Positions 49,447 to 61,918 of a stretch of DNA of 64,000 nt are shown here, piece by piece. Numbering within the stretch: position 1 is the stretch's first letter; each line of letters starts with the position of its first letter. The stretch is taken from contig RCSZ01000009.1 of the NCBI GenBank assembly GCA_014898425.1, positions 1,798,001 through 1,862,000 of the forward strand, given 5' to 3'. This stretch comes from Botryotinia globosa (taxonomy: Eukaryota; Ascomycota; Leotiomycetes; Helotiales; Sclerotiniaceae). The position numbers and the translations under genes were made by a program. The notes under the pieces were generated by a model, which saw only the letters and a list, made by a program, of their open reading frames with translations, was not told where the DNA came from and made no database searches.

Positions 49447-52317
49447 GGTTGGGGATTCAATGTTGTAGAATTGAGGATAAAGGGATTGTAGAGATGCAGA
49501 TTCGACAGATGAGTAATTAATGAGAATAGCTTGATACATTAAACTCGATGGGATGAAGCTATTTATAAATACTTATTCGAACACTCATTCGGTGTGTATA
49601 TCTCCCCGATTCCATTGAAGAAATGTACACTCTCATTTTTGATACGCAGCCTGGACGACATTTTATATCATGAAGATATTTTTGAATCAATCAGAGGTTG
49701 AAGAAACAGACAAAGAAAGACGGATAGATTGTAGATATTAAACCCCACGTATGTGTATGTCAAGTTTCTTCGCGATTGGTTCGGATTTTGTAGAGGAACC
49801 GAAACCCGCATTCGCATTCGGATATGTTGGATAAGCACTAGGGGTAAGGTTAATATACATTATCCGAATCCTGATCAGAATGCTCCAGGGCTGATATCGA
49901 ATTGTGCTTTGAGTCCATGATAGATCTTGAGCAGATTGAGGATCCCACGTGACTTTAGACATTCCCGCATGCATTGTGGATAACTCCGAGGGTCTCAAAA
50001 TCCAGCTACCCCTTGATAGACTCTGAATATCTATCTTGATCTTTCTTTCAACCCTGGCTTTTCTCTCATTCCCAACTTTCTCCTCAGCTCTCATCCACCA
50101 AGTTCTGTATTATCGAAAGGATCTTTGTTTTCGCTTTCACCTTTTTCCCAGGACCCATACTTGAAATCCGACAAAGTTTCTACACGAGATGTTTTACGCC
50201 TTCCATTTGTCAATTAGACTCATAATCAGACTCTCATAACTACCTACATAGTCACGACTTCTCTTCCAATATGATTTCCGGCTTCTACTGTAACAGCAAT
50301 TACGAAGCTTCCACAGATATTTGAAGATGGCTTATCTCAAATCATCACGAAACGAAATCTTGCGCTGAAAAGAAATGATGGCGGAGATGTCATGTGACAA
50401 CTGAGTTGTGAAAAGAGTTTCTCTGTAATTATTGAATGCCAAATATACCCGACATATCGATTCTGTTCAAAACATGATGAAGGGGAAGAGGATGAATGTT
50501 ACTTGGTAAGAAGTAACATCACGTGACTCATTACATCGATGCCAAAAACGAGATGGACAGGGTCTTTTGCTGGTTACAGCTGGATGAGTTAAATTAAATT
50601 GAATACCTACTGGTATACGTATACACATACACATATAAATATACATATACAGACACGTGCACTTACTCGATACAACCTTCAAGACTCCAACTTCGAAACA
50701 ACAAGCCATAAATCAATTCATCAGACTCTATATTCCCATGCTCTTCACCATATCCTCCTACCCCGTTCATCATTGAAAATTCCCACATCCAGCACATAAA
50801 CGAGGCTCTTCCTCTCTCTTCTCACCTCAAACCAACAAATCAAACCAGAACCACCTTATAATTAGAAAATTCCACATGCAGCTTGCAGTAGGTATGCAGG
50901 ACATACAGTTAGTCTCATCTCAAGACTTGAACCCGATGCATCATCACGAAAAGAACATTCCACCGAGTAGATTTCATTTTTATGTTTATTTTGATTTTCA
51001 AAAAACGTAACCTATTTGATGAGGTAGGGTATCGAAGCGTAGTGTAGTATAATACGCTTACTCCGCGAGAAGAAGGAAAGATGGGAAGAGATGGGAGAGA
51101 TGGTGAGGAGGAAATATGTTGTTAGGTACTAGGTTGTTGAGCAATTATGGCCGCATCCTGGGCACTTGGGTATCTATTAGGTGGTATAGAGAAACTAATG
51201 CAGCCTGACGTCTGACCCTGAAAGTTAATAGTTTACTTGGGTGTATTAGGGAGGGAGGGAGGTGACTTTAGATCTTGTAGAGTAATTAACCTTAGCGAGA
51301 GGAAAACAAGAAAAGGTTCAAACCCCCTGTTTTTCACAAAGTAGGGAAAATCATGAATGAATAAATAAATAAATGAAAAATTGAGAGGGTATAACATTGT
51401 CTATCTCACGTGCATGAAAACTTGTATGATGGTTGAAATTGTTACACCCTTGTTTTTATATTTATCTTGATTCTCCATTTTTGATTGACCATTGACGATT
51501 TGATACTTGATGATCTGTGTGATGAGTATGTACTGGGTGATTAGGTCGTATCGCGATAAACGAGGATGGAGATGGAGATGGATATATGATGAATGGATGA
51601 ATAGATAGCTAGATGCATCTGTTTAACTATACCATCAACTCAATCCAATCCAATCTAATCCAATCCAATCCAACCAAGGAAGAAAGCGTAAGATAGATTC
51701 GTAGATGCCGCGATAAACTTTCAGTATCATTCATCACAGGATTCACAGCCAATATGGTGGGGGCTGGGGTTACTAGGTATTTTTCTAGATTCTGTAGTCT
51801 CGGGGTCGATGGCATGGTGGGGTTGTATTGGTGGATATCTCTTGTCAGAATGTCAAAATGTCATGAGAAGCTGGGTTTCAGATAGGATCCAATCGGTAGC
51901 TAGGTAAATGTTCATGGGGAATCGTGGTAAGATTCTTATGCAACGTGGGCTTGGCTGATGTGATGGAGTAACTAGGTATGTTGTATGACATCTGATGAAT
52001 TGGATTGAATTACTTGATTGGAGATGAGGTGGATGAGTTATAAATGTATCCTTTTCCCTGGATGATTTTGTAATTTTGTTCTCATCTACCTTTTCAATTT
52101 CATCGATCGATATAACTACATATATAAATCTTCATCCTCTGCAAAAACACTCAGTCAAAGAAACAAAGATACTCACCCGACATCACATTTGAGATTTAAT
52201 ATATACAACTGCCATAACATTCATCACACATATATATCCACTCAGCTCCAAACAAACACAAAAACACACACACCTACACAACTCAGCACATCTCTCTCCT
52301 CCAAACAACCCCTCAAA
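49447..52317. other. Gene-poor region of 2.9 kb
   Basis: No supported gene. A 118-codon frame at 49738-50094 (minus) has unremarkable composition and no recognised domain. Simple repeats include a CCAAT-type pentanucleotide run (about 51637-51680) and CA/TA-rich stretches near 50615-50650. The final 200 bp are CA-rich and look like a leader of the downstream gene. Confidence 0.4.
51637..51680. repeat. Pentanucleotide microsatellite (CCAAT/CTAAT)
   Basis: About eight near-perfect AATCC-type units in a row. Confidence 0.7.
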
Positions 52318-52542
52318 ATGTGCTGGCCCAGCCGAACAAAATATTACCGCGAGCCCGTCGTCCGTGAAGTCGTCTATGCTCCTCGACCCGTTTCTCGAGG
52401 TCATCATCATCATCACCCCCGACGCGTCTCGGTTACTTCAGTCTCTTCAAGACCGGTTAGTCGAACGTATGTTACTACTACAGCTAGTCCGAGAGCGAGC
52501 CGAACGAGTTATAGCAGTTCGACATACAGGAGGAGGTATTGA
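52318..52542 (+). CDS. Small Arg/Ser/His-rich protein, 74 aa
   Basis: Single exon starting MCWPSRTKYYREPVV after CCTCAAAATG, with a long CA-rich leader typical of expressed fungal genes. The chain contains a pentahistidine, many Arg and Ser residues, repeated RPVSR units (twice) and a C-terminal SSSTYRRRY. It is strongly basic and probably disordered. No family is recognised. The codon bias and leader support a real gene, but it is short and could be spurious. Confidence 0.55.
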   Translation: MCWPSRTKYYREPVVREVVYAPRPVSRGHHHHHPRRVSVTSVSSRPVSRTYVTTTASPRASRTSYSSSTYRRRY

Positions 52543-53707
52543 GGGGGTGTAGGATTGGGCTGAGAGGATGTAGAGTTAGGTTGAGATGGAGAGGGATATC
52601 TTTTACGATTGATCATGTGATGTGATGGATGATGTGATGAATGATGGTTATGGGTATGGGTATAAGATAATTGGCGCACTGGGTTGGTTTGGATCGGTTG
52701 ACATGGGATGGAAATGGTGAGGGACAAGGATAGATGATCTTTGATGTGAATATGATTGTAACCTTATACGAGTGTGAAGCTAGCAGTATTGGCTAGCTGG
52801 CTATGTGAAATGAGATGGCGAGGTGAACGGGTAGGGTAGTAAAGATCTCATTGTCTGCATGAAGGGATAACATAATAGCAATATCGTAATCAATTCCATC
52901 TCACCATGATGTACCATGGTTCATTGCAATAAGATTAGTCATCTTAGTCATCTTAGTCATCTTAGTCATCTTAGTCATCTTAGTCATCTTAGTCATCTTA
53001 GTCATCTTAGCATATCAAGATGATAACTAGGTAATAATATGACGTCAATATCAATGGTGGGGTAATCCATCACAGTAACCTGCATCAAGAAGCTTTCTTG
53101 GCTTCAATTATCCTTGTTCCTTGTTATCAATCATTCCTCCGTACATTCTCTGTATTTATTATACTTTTCATTATTATCATCCATCAACTGAATAATTCTA
53201 ATTTATATTAATTCTCAAACCTTGTCGACGACGTTCGTGGAGTATATCCTCAACTTTATTCTTTCTACGTTATACCTGGTCTTTACATACATACATAGTA
53301 TTTCGGTGAAGTGGCATAGTTCAACTTGCAAGGTTTGTTGTCCCCTGTCCTTTCGTCGCAAGAGATATCCATCTATCTTTCTCCACGTACCTATATGATT
53401 GATGATACTATTCATGCGACGTACAAAATGAAGCAATCACAACACATCGAGATAAAATCTGCCAAGTTTTTCGATCTATATTCATATCTTGAAAGTATTC
53501 GCTGTTCAGATACGGGCTGGGCTGCATTACGAGTACAAGGCGCCATATTAAAAAAAAAAAGGAAAGAGCTGATCAATCTTTAGATCCAACAAACATAGGA
53601 CTTTCTTGATTCGATTCAACTCTCAATATGTAAGTACAATTGGTTTAATTTTATCCTTTCTCACATCTCTTAATCTATACCTCAACACCAACGGAGATTG
53701 ATCAAAA
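52543..53707. other. Intergenic region with tandem repeat
   Basis: No gene supported. Contains the 9-bp repeat at 52935-53010 and, before the next gene, a GTAAGT at 53631 that may be the donor of a 5'-leader intron. Confidence 0.4.
52935..53010. repeat. 9-bp tandem repeat (TTAGTCATC), about 8.4 copies
   Basis: Perfect head-to-tail units over 76 bp. Each unit contains TAGTCAT. Confidence 0.9.
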
Positions 53708-54988
53708 ATGTTGCGACGGGCAAATTCCAGCAGAGGTTCTGGATCTGGCGAGAAGAATAATCCGTTAAAGCATCTGTTCGCACCCAATCACCCTTTGTTA
53801 CACCCTCGTCGTCGTGGCATTCGACCTATTTTCAATTACGCTGATCGTCACGTTAAGATGGTAGTTACTAACATTGTCATTATCAGGAATCGAGCACTAT
53901 CAATTCGCTCCTCAGGAGGCAAACCCTCCACCAAAGATACCTCATCCTCCAAACATTTCTCCCTCTCTTCCCTTCGTGGAATCAATCAACCAGATCTCTC
54001 AAAGAAACTTTACAAACTCATCAAAACCGAAAATAATCTCATTACAGCATATGAAACGGCGGGTAGAGAACGTATTTCGATTGCTTCTCAACTTTCCGAA
54101 TGGGGTGAATCCACTGAAGATGATGCGATTTCGGAAATCTCGGATAAGATTGGGGTTTTATTGAGCGAACTAGGTGACCAAGAAGATTATTATGCACATA
54201 GCTTGGATGATTCAAGAGGAGTGTTGAAAGCGATCCGAAATACCGAGAAGAGTGTTCAACCAAGTCGGGATCATAAACACAAGTTGGTAGAGCAAATTTC
54301 TAAATTACGAGCCAAGGAGCCTCAAAGTGCTACATTGGTTACATTGGAGCAAGAGTTGGTCAGAGCAGAAGCAGAACAATTGGTTGCAGAGGCTCAATTA
54401 ACAAATATTGTAAGTTTCGTCGTTTTGGAGTCGTCGTTTTGGAGTCGTCGTTTTGGAGTCGTTAATGGTAGAGAGAAGCCACGTTTACTGATAAGATAAA
54501 TACAGACAAGAAAGAAGATCAAGGAAGCATATGATGCTGAATTTGCAGCCACTATTGAGAGAGCAGAGAAACAGATTATCCTCGCTCGTCATGGACGTCG
54601 GCTCCTCAATCTTCTTGATGATACACCAATTGTACCAGGAAATATTCGTCCAGCTTTCGAACACACTGAACAAGCTAGACAAATCCTCAATGATGCCGAG
54701 GATGATCTTCGAGATTGGCAATTTGATGAGGAAGAAGTTCAGTCACATGGTAACTTGGATGCTGGTGCAATGCGTCAGGAAGGTGTTGAACATCAACAAG
54801 TTCAAAATGTAGAAGGTTCTGTTGTTGGTACTGAGGATGGATATCGTAATGAAGGAGTTCAATCGGAAATTGGTGAGAGTAGGATCAGTAGTGGACAAGA
54901 GATACCAGGAAGCTATGCTCCTAGTGCTGCAGGAACTTCGGTTACAACGGGTCCAATGGAGACAAACGAGGTTAATAGGGTTGTTTAA
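53708..54988 (+). CDS. Pil1/Lsp1-like eisosome core protein
   Basis: The frame runs from 53708 (MLRRANSSRGSG) to 54409, then over a 96-bp intron (54410-54505, GTAAGT donor, TACAG acceptor) to 54988. Eisosome BAR-domain hallmarks are present: LSKKLYKLIKTENNLI, SIASQLSEWGE, ISDKIGVLLSELGDQED, IRNTEKSVQPSRD and LEQELVRAEAEQLVAEAQLTNI, then LLDDTPIVPGNIRPAFE. Such proteins tubulate and scaffold the furrows of the plasma membrane. TACTAAC at 53865-53871 with ATTATCAG at 53880-53887 strongly suggests another intron ending at 53887, its donor probably GTTACA near 53795, which would remove an Arg-rich stretch. The Gln/Gly/Ser/Glu tail of about 90 residues is probably disordered. Confidence 0.88.
54417..54463. 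repeat. 14-bp tandem triplication inside an intron
   Basis: CGTCGTTTTGGAGT three times in a row near the 5' end of the last intron of the eisosome gene. Confidence 0.85.
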
Positions 54989-57900
54989 TGTGGCGGATAG
55001 TTTACATGACTTTCGGTAGTTTGTACAGTTTAATTGAAGTTTAATGAATGGTGAATTCTCTACCTCAAGGTACTTTTCATTAGCTGAATCGTTGTTTAGA
55101 TTTCAAGGGTTTAGTGTGCAGAATAAATGTGATTCGATGTACAAATTGCTGCATCTTTCGCATGAGTGGATAGATCTTTGAAGTCAAGTTAATAATCCAA
55201 CTCAAAACTACCTAGTTCTTGAACTTTACCAAGCTCCCCAGATCTTTCCGAGTACCAAATCGGAGATATTATCTTCCCACAGCCGAATGAAAGGGGAAGC
55301 GCGACGGATCTCGTCTCATCACCCGAACCCCACAATTTTTTACTTGGCGAAAATTAAGCTGCCTCGTCTCTAGAGGGTGGGTGAATGCTAGGGTTTTTTG
55401 TGGTTTTTTGTTTCTGTGGTTTTTTGGGGGGAGGGAAAGGGGGAAGGAAGGGAAGGGGGGAAGAGAGGGAAGGGGGGAAGAGAGGGAAGGGGGGAAGAGA
55501 GGGCGGGAAGAGAGGGGGGAAGAGAGGGGGGAAGAGAGGGAGGGAAGAGAGGGAGGGAAGAGAGGGAGGGAAGAGAGGGAGGGAAGGGAAAAGGAGGGTT
55601 GGAGGGAGGGATAAAGGGAGGGAAGAGAGGGAGGGATAAAGGGAGGGAAGAGAGGGAGGGAAGAGAGGGAGGGAAGAGAGGGAGGGAAGAGAGGGAGGGA
55701 AGAGAGGGAGGGAAGAGAGGAAGGGAGAGATTTCTTTTTGCTGTGTTTTTGGATGTGGGATTTTGGATGTGGGGTTTTGGGTTTGGTTGGTTGATTGATT
55801 GGTGATTGTGAACAATATGTCTCCGAGAAGTGGCCGGATTGTTGCGGGTTGGGGGAGTGAGTGGGGGAGTGAAGGGGAGTGAATGGGAGTTTGTTGATTT
55901 GTTGATTTGTTGGTGTGATGTGATATGATGGGATTGGGACTGGAAAGTTGCTGGGAGAGGGTGATAAGGGTGACGAGAGGGGCGAGTTGATCAGAGGGGG
56001 GAGGGTGATTGGTTTGTTTCCTGGGGAAGGAGGAAGGAGGAAGATCGAGGGGATTAGGAGGGTATGGTGGGATATGGATTGGTAGATAGGTACGGGTATA
56101 TATTTGTCTTGAATCCCCTTTTTTGTATGGTATAACTATTATATACCTTATTATTTTGGATAGCGCTACGAGTAGGGAAAGATCATTCTAGATGTGAGCT
56201 GTGGACCCGGATAGGTGACCGAGTATTTATTTGGAAAGTTTGGATTTTCTTTATGTGAGGAGGAAGATTATCTGGAAACGAATATTTCAATGTAGGCAAT
56301 AATATTTCCTGTATTTTGTTTTTAAATTAGTTTAATAATATATATTGATTTTTTTTTTTCGAAAGATGTATATATATAAATTTGAATTCAATATTATCGA
56401 AGATGTTCAAGATCATTTAATTATTCAATGTTGTTAGTAATATACTGAAATACTAAAATTCAATATAAAATATATATTCCTATCTACATTAAATAATACA
56501 CATTACAGTTTCACTATAATATACTATTGCTTACACCGGAGGATCCTCGCTTTGGATTTTAGCGCGCTGATGGTGGAGCTGTTGCAGGAGAGGTTTGAGG
56601 AGAGAGGGGGAGGAACAGCAGGGGAAATGCGGTTTGAGAGGGGTATGGATGGAAGTGCGTGATGTGCAGGATTTGAAGGGGATGGGGAGGGATGGGGAGG
56701 CAAGTCATGCGTTTGCGAGTTTGGTGATGTTTATTCTGCGTGGCCTAGGAAGGGGTTGCGGGAAATGAAGAGATGTTTGATGAGTGGGGGTGGCGGCGTG
56801 TTCTTTGGGGTAGGGCTAAGGCTGCGGAGAGGGAGGGGGATGGAAATAGAGAACCGTAGAGGAAAATAGAGATGCTGGGAGAGTGGACGAGTATGGAGGG
56901 GGCGAGGAGGGAACCTGAGGAGGTGGGATTTTGGATGTGTAGGTTGTGGAAAGCGAGGCGAAGTGGAGTTTTGAGAGTCGTGAGGAGGTGGTGGATTTTA
57001 TAGTGGGATTTCCGGGGATGAAGATGATGGTTGTGGAGGAGAGGTGAGGGATAGGGGGAGGGAAATGGCAAGGGAGGGGATGTTGCGGTGGATGTGGGAG
57101 AGGTTTGAGGAGGGGGTGGGGTTGTTGAAGGAGGTTTTGGGGATGTGGATGTAGATGTAGACGGGAATTTGGACGGGTTGTAGGGTGTGAATGAGCATAT
57201 GAATATGAGATATGGGATTTTCTGGTGAGATAGATGAAAGTATGAAAGAAAGTTGACATTGATTTAAAAACATCTACTCCATAAACTCATCATCTTGAAT
57301 TCCATACACAAAATCTCGAGAACGATACCATGACATCACTTAGATGTCTATCATAGCGTCACGAGTGAACATCACGAATCTTTCCCATTTCCGAATAGTC
57401 TTATAAACTAACAACTATTCCGATCCTACACTAGAGTGCATGGAAAGGGGTTGAATAATTGAGGGTAAGAAAGTTAGAGGGAAGATATTCTGGAGGGTAG
57501 CTGTATTTTTTGATATAATAATAATAGTCGCTTACCTAGTTCACGTTGGTTTTGAGTTAAGGTTGGTGGAATGAGTACCTTGGCAATTACACAGAGTGTT
57601 TAAAGTATAATTCACGTGGTGCTAGAGTAGGGTGAGCTAGCCCTAGTAAGTACTAGTAGAGAGCTCTATTATATAATAAAGCTCTGCATTTCATTTTTAG
57701 CTAGTAGTTAATCAATCAAATCAACCTCTGAATACCCTCAATTCCTAGCCTAAGTTTCCCACCATATCCTGTACATAGTCATACTTGAAATAATATATAA
57801 CATGAATTATAGTAATGAAATAAAATAATTATCTAGATTAAAGAAACCTAGAGGCGTTCTTCGTGCCACTTAAGCATTTAACACGGTTCGCATTAAACTT

Positions 57901-58228
57901 TGGACGAGGAATATCATATAAACGTACAGTTATTCATCTTGGTAAAGCTATTTCACTCCGTATTTGCCGTAAAAGAATGGGAGGTGGTAGGACCATAGAT
58001 TATTCTATCGTATGTATTATAGAAAAGTCACTGTAAGTGTAGCAATATCGTTGAAGAAGAGAAAAGATAGGCTTTAGATGGTTTTTAGACGGTATGTACA
58101 AGGGATAATTGATTGCTAGGAATAATGGAAATTGTTTCTTTTTTAGATTGTACGAAAGAAGACTTATGAGTATGTACTAGTTACAAGAGAGTTACGTGAT
58201 CCGCACGTGCTTTCACGCACAATATCAT
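54989..58228. other. Gene-poor region of 3.2 kb with low-complexity DNA
   Basis: Contains the purine tract below, GT-rich and TA-rich stretches, and a G-rich segment at 56540-57200. Open frames there (for example 56745-57273, minus) are Pro/His/Ser-rich products of skewed composition, not genes. One plus-strand stretch near 57850-58030 reads HLTRFALNFGRGISYKRTVI, possibly a transposon remnant. Confidence 0.45.
55421..55732. repeat. Purine-rich minisatellite (GGGAGGGAAGAGA-type)
   Basis: About 310 bases almost wholly G and A on the plus strand, with repeated AAGAGAGGGAGGG units and G-runs of three to six. Frames through it give only Gly/Arg/Glu or Pro/Leu/Ser repeats. Confidence 0.88.
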
Positions 58229-60756
58229 TCAAAAGATTGAAAATTCTTCTTCCTTCCACGCTGTTTCCATGAATTCACCATCCATAATTCCTTTCACGTA
58301 ACAATCACCACAAAAGGTCCATCCGTCCTCGTCTCGTTCTCTCAAGACAACTGGCGACCTAGTTTCCCAGAGAAGGATCACTATATCGCCGGGTCTAACT
58401 GCAAGGCTTGCTATACCGGTCATCCCATTCTCAGTCTGGAATAACCTCGGCCGAATGCTCGAAGAAGCAAGAGTGCGCCCCTAGGCTTTCTTGGCTAGTT
58501 CAGTCTCTTTTGCACTGATAGCATCACTCAAGGTTGTCGTTTTGTTCTGAACTGCAGCGAAACATTCTGCTAATAAGATATCCTGTCGCTTGTCTTGGCG
58601 CCGGCCTTTAAGCATCGCAGTACTAAATTTTCTTGGAACCCAGTCGATTGGCACCTCTGAGAACTGTTGGGTTTCTTGACGATTCTTAAAAGCTTCAATA
58701 TCGGAGTCATCACTGTCCTCATGGGTATCGGTATGATAATTGTCATCATAGAATTTCCGTTCGCATTCAGCATCATCGTGCGGGATGAATATGTCCAGGA
58801 AATGAAACTGAGCATCTAATGGCTCGTCGTAGTGCTTTGGAGCTTGGTTATGATCATCGATCACTGGTTCATACTCAACTACTTTCACCTCCACAATGAC
58901 ACCAACTCTACAACCGAGACACTGAAGAACATGACCATCAGACGTATTGCTATGCCTATAAGCAGGCTGCATCGTCCATGATACACCACTTGGTGTTAAA
59001 CGGTCACACGGTCTCGAACAGTTCCAGTAGTTCACATTATATGGTTGAACACCGTGAAGGCCAATTTCAGCCCAGTCTGGTACCCACGAAGGAAGATCCT
59101 TTTTCCAAGCCACAGAATGATCTGTGGGGGGTTTGAGGGGGCAGCAGCACAGACCGAAGTCGTTACCCGATCTCCTACTCCCTATCTTCTTATGACGAAA
59201 GAAGAGTCTTGAGATTTTGATAAATGTCTTTATTTTGGAAGTTCTACAATCAATCGATAATGACTCGATCTCATCTGCAGACAAGATACCCATAAGTCGG
59301 AGGACGATATCTTGAGGGTGTGTTGCTTCATAGTGTGATCTTCTGGGGCTTGGAGAGGTTTGCCATAAAATATCTCTTAGGGACATATGTGAACCTCCAA
59401 GACCACGCCGAATCTCGAGCGATCTAATTGAAAAAAGACGATAGTTCAATGGGCTGATATTAGGCCTATTTTGGTGTATAGTGTCAAGCAATACCCAATG
59501 GCTCCAAGAGTCCCTTCTAGCTGCTGCAGAGATGCTTTTTTGTGTCCAATCATTACCATAGCATTTTTGGCAAGAACGACTTCTTGGACAACCCAAATCC
59601 TTATCCAATAAGGGTTTAGTAGGATATGATTTAGACCTCTAGTTAGGGAAGACTCTGTCCAGAGTTCTGCTGTATCTTTCATGCGAAGAAGAAACGTCCA
59701 AGATTTCGCATCCTTATTGTCACCTTCGCAATACTCGTATTTGTTTTCTCCCATTGATTTCTTTATATCAAGCAATAATCGACTTATCAAGCTCTGGGGA
59801 GAAGCCTGATCCGTCAATCTAGAGGCCACAAAATCTACAGCTTCTGGCCCTGCTTGAGAGATAAAGTCCATGGCTTGATCCGTACCAACGGTGTTGACAC
59901 CTAGCCACATGAAGACCATTTTAGCATCGCTGTAAATGCTTCTCATCTCCAAAAGTTGCCAATCCTTTTCAGCCATGTCATTTTGATTGATGCAAATTGC
60001 ATCTATCCAGAGCCATTCGTCAAAGTGATCTTGGTGGAGTTGGTGAAGGAAATCGTAAAGATTTCTCCCAATCAAGATATTCCGGTTATTAATCTGGATA
60101 TTTACGCTTTCAATACCCGGGTTATAGTCGACTTTGTGCGTACAGCAAAACCTCTCCATAAGGATCCCCTCTATATGAATAACCTCTATTATTCTTTTTT
60201 TTTTCAATCTCAAAAAATTTCAGGATTAAAAAAGACCTATATTTTTAAATCCTTTTTATAAAAATATCCTTTTATTTTTCGATTTCAAAATTATATGTAT
60301 TTTTATTAAATTAAATTAATAGAATTAGTTATTATATGATCGATTTTAATTATTCCTTTATAAAAATAAAAAAAGTTATAAAATAATTACAAAATATAAC
60401 TCAATTAGAACATCGGAAACGAATTATTATTATATTAAGATTAGTTGGATATTTTTATATAAAGATATCTCTATATATCCTTAAAAATGATTACAAAAAC
60501 CGGTATTCTCATAGAGATGTTTTGCTGTATTTAAATTTTTAGGGTTCCAACAATATGAGAGTGCCGGGAAAGGGACATGATCATTAAGAGAGCGATGCTC
60601 CACTCGAAGTCGTAGTTTATCCATGGGCTTAATCGTACCGCAAAGAGTTTTGTTACTGGAGGTGAAATCTAGTTGAACCAGACGAATCTCACGTTTGCTC
60701 TCGTCAAGTTGCTTGTACAAAAATTGGTCTGAGTTCTCTTCGTTGTGTGTATCCAT
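58229..60756 (-). pseudogene. HET-domain (heterokaryon incompatibility) gene, disrupted
   Basis: Starts MDTHNEENSDQFLYKQLDES at 60756. The HET signature is spread over the locus: IRLVQLDF and PFPALSYCWN first, then WLWIDAICINQND, MRSIYSDAKMVFMWLG and NPYWIRIWVVQEVVLA, and finally the C-terminal RPGDIVILL...PVVLRERD...FCGDCYVKGIMDGE. The HET module is cut by about 270 bp of AT-rich DNA (60210-60480), the frame changes near 59485-59500 (one missing base), and a TAG at 58481-58483 sits in frame before the C-terminal part. An intact protein would trigger allorecognition cell death; this copy probably cannot. Confidence 0.82.
60210..60480. other. AT-rich insert within the HET gene
   Basis: About 270 bp of very low GC interrupting the HET domain after ALSYCWN. 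Both ends carry related AGGATATTTTTATA-like stretches in opposite orientation, so it may be a small RIP-altered element. No splice pair removes it cleanly. Confidence 0.45.
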
Positions 60757-61918
60757 GATCAGATTGGATATTTGATCCCTCAAGGTTCGTTCCAACTTGA
60801 AGGTTCAGTAGTCCACGGCTAAAAAAAGAACAAGTTAATCTGGATTTGAAGTTAAAATGATAATAAAAGAAGGCTTATTATAGTATGACATTGATGAATT
60901 TTAGTAAAGATTGGAAAAATATGATAATGTAGAGTTTATTCGAACTCTAGTCATATGGGCCAGGCTGAGATTAGGCAACTTTCAAAACATGCCATACCGG
61001 CTTTTTGTAGATAAAGTCTATCGACGAATAGCCTGTCGAAAATCTATCTTCGAATATGCATGAATATGTGACATGGCATTATGCCGAACAACTCAGAAGC
61101 TATGAGCATTGGTCGAAATGATACGAATCAGATTCTGTTTACAAAAAACGGGATGACTTTCCCTTTTTATTCGCATGACTTTAAAGTTCCCAATGACTTT
61201 GTGGCAAGCGTTTCAAACAAAACACGTCAAGGTTGATGTACTGGTTATCAATACTCTGATAATTATAAGCACTTGAGGATGCGAATGTGTCACCACTTGA
61301 TGCGCCATCTATATGCAACTCGGTATTGCTTGTTTCGCATAATCTTTCAGCTTCGTGCCCAACAATATTGGCGCCTAATGTAGAGATACAAGTATTATCC
61401 CAATTGCATCTTCAAGCAAAGTGAATATGGTACTTTTGTGTCTGCATCATCGCAGTGCAGTGGGCGAAGCCAACCCCGTTGCTCCTCATTGGAAGCATGG
61501 TTTCGTTCACCACAAATCATCCATCAGAATGAGATACAATTGCTGCCCGATAGTCCCAAAAGCATTCTCATAGGGACACCTGGCAAAGCAAGACTGAAAG
61601 CTCTCACCGAATTGACTAGGATCGAGGCTACGCGAATGGAATTACTACAGCTAAGGGGGCTGTAATCTGCTGGCGCAAACACCTAAGTTAAGTGGGTTCC
61701 GGTGCTAACGCACAAGCCACCCAGCACCCTGCAATTAGGCCGGCTAATGCCAACTGATGCTGATCCGCAAGGACTATGTGGGGTCAGGCATTATGACTTT
61801 CTTACAGAACTGGCGTCCCAGCTATCTATAAGAAGCTTGTTCGATGTCATGCATGAACCGTTTACTATCGTTTCCGTGAGCTTGCTTTCTTTCAAATATA
61901 TTGTTATTTTCTCTTGTC
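60757..61918. promoter_or_regulatory. Divergent region between the HET and AAA ATPase loci
   Basis: About 1.16 kb shared by the two outward-facing loci. The plus-strand frames at 61438-61665 and 61702-61956 have no recognised family and are not called. The 5' leader of the ATPase gene probably begins in the last few hundred bases. Confidence 0.4.

Noticed and set aside
55354..55815. Long open frames of 77-153 codons in the purine tract
   Set aside because: They are pure low-complexity repeats (Gly/Arg/Glu or Pro/Leu/Ser) created by the minisatellite.
56745..57273. Three overlapping minus-strand frames rich in Pro, His and Ser
   Set aside because: Composition reflects G-rich DNA on the plus strand; no domain or conserved start.
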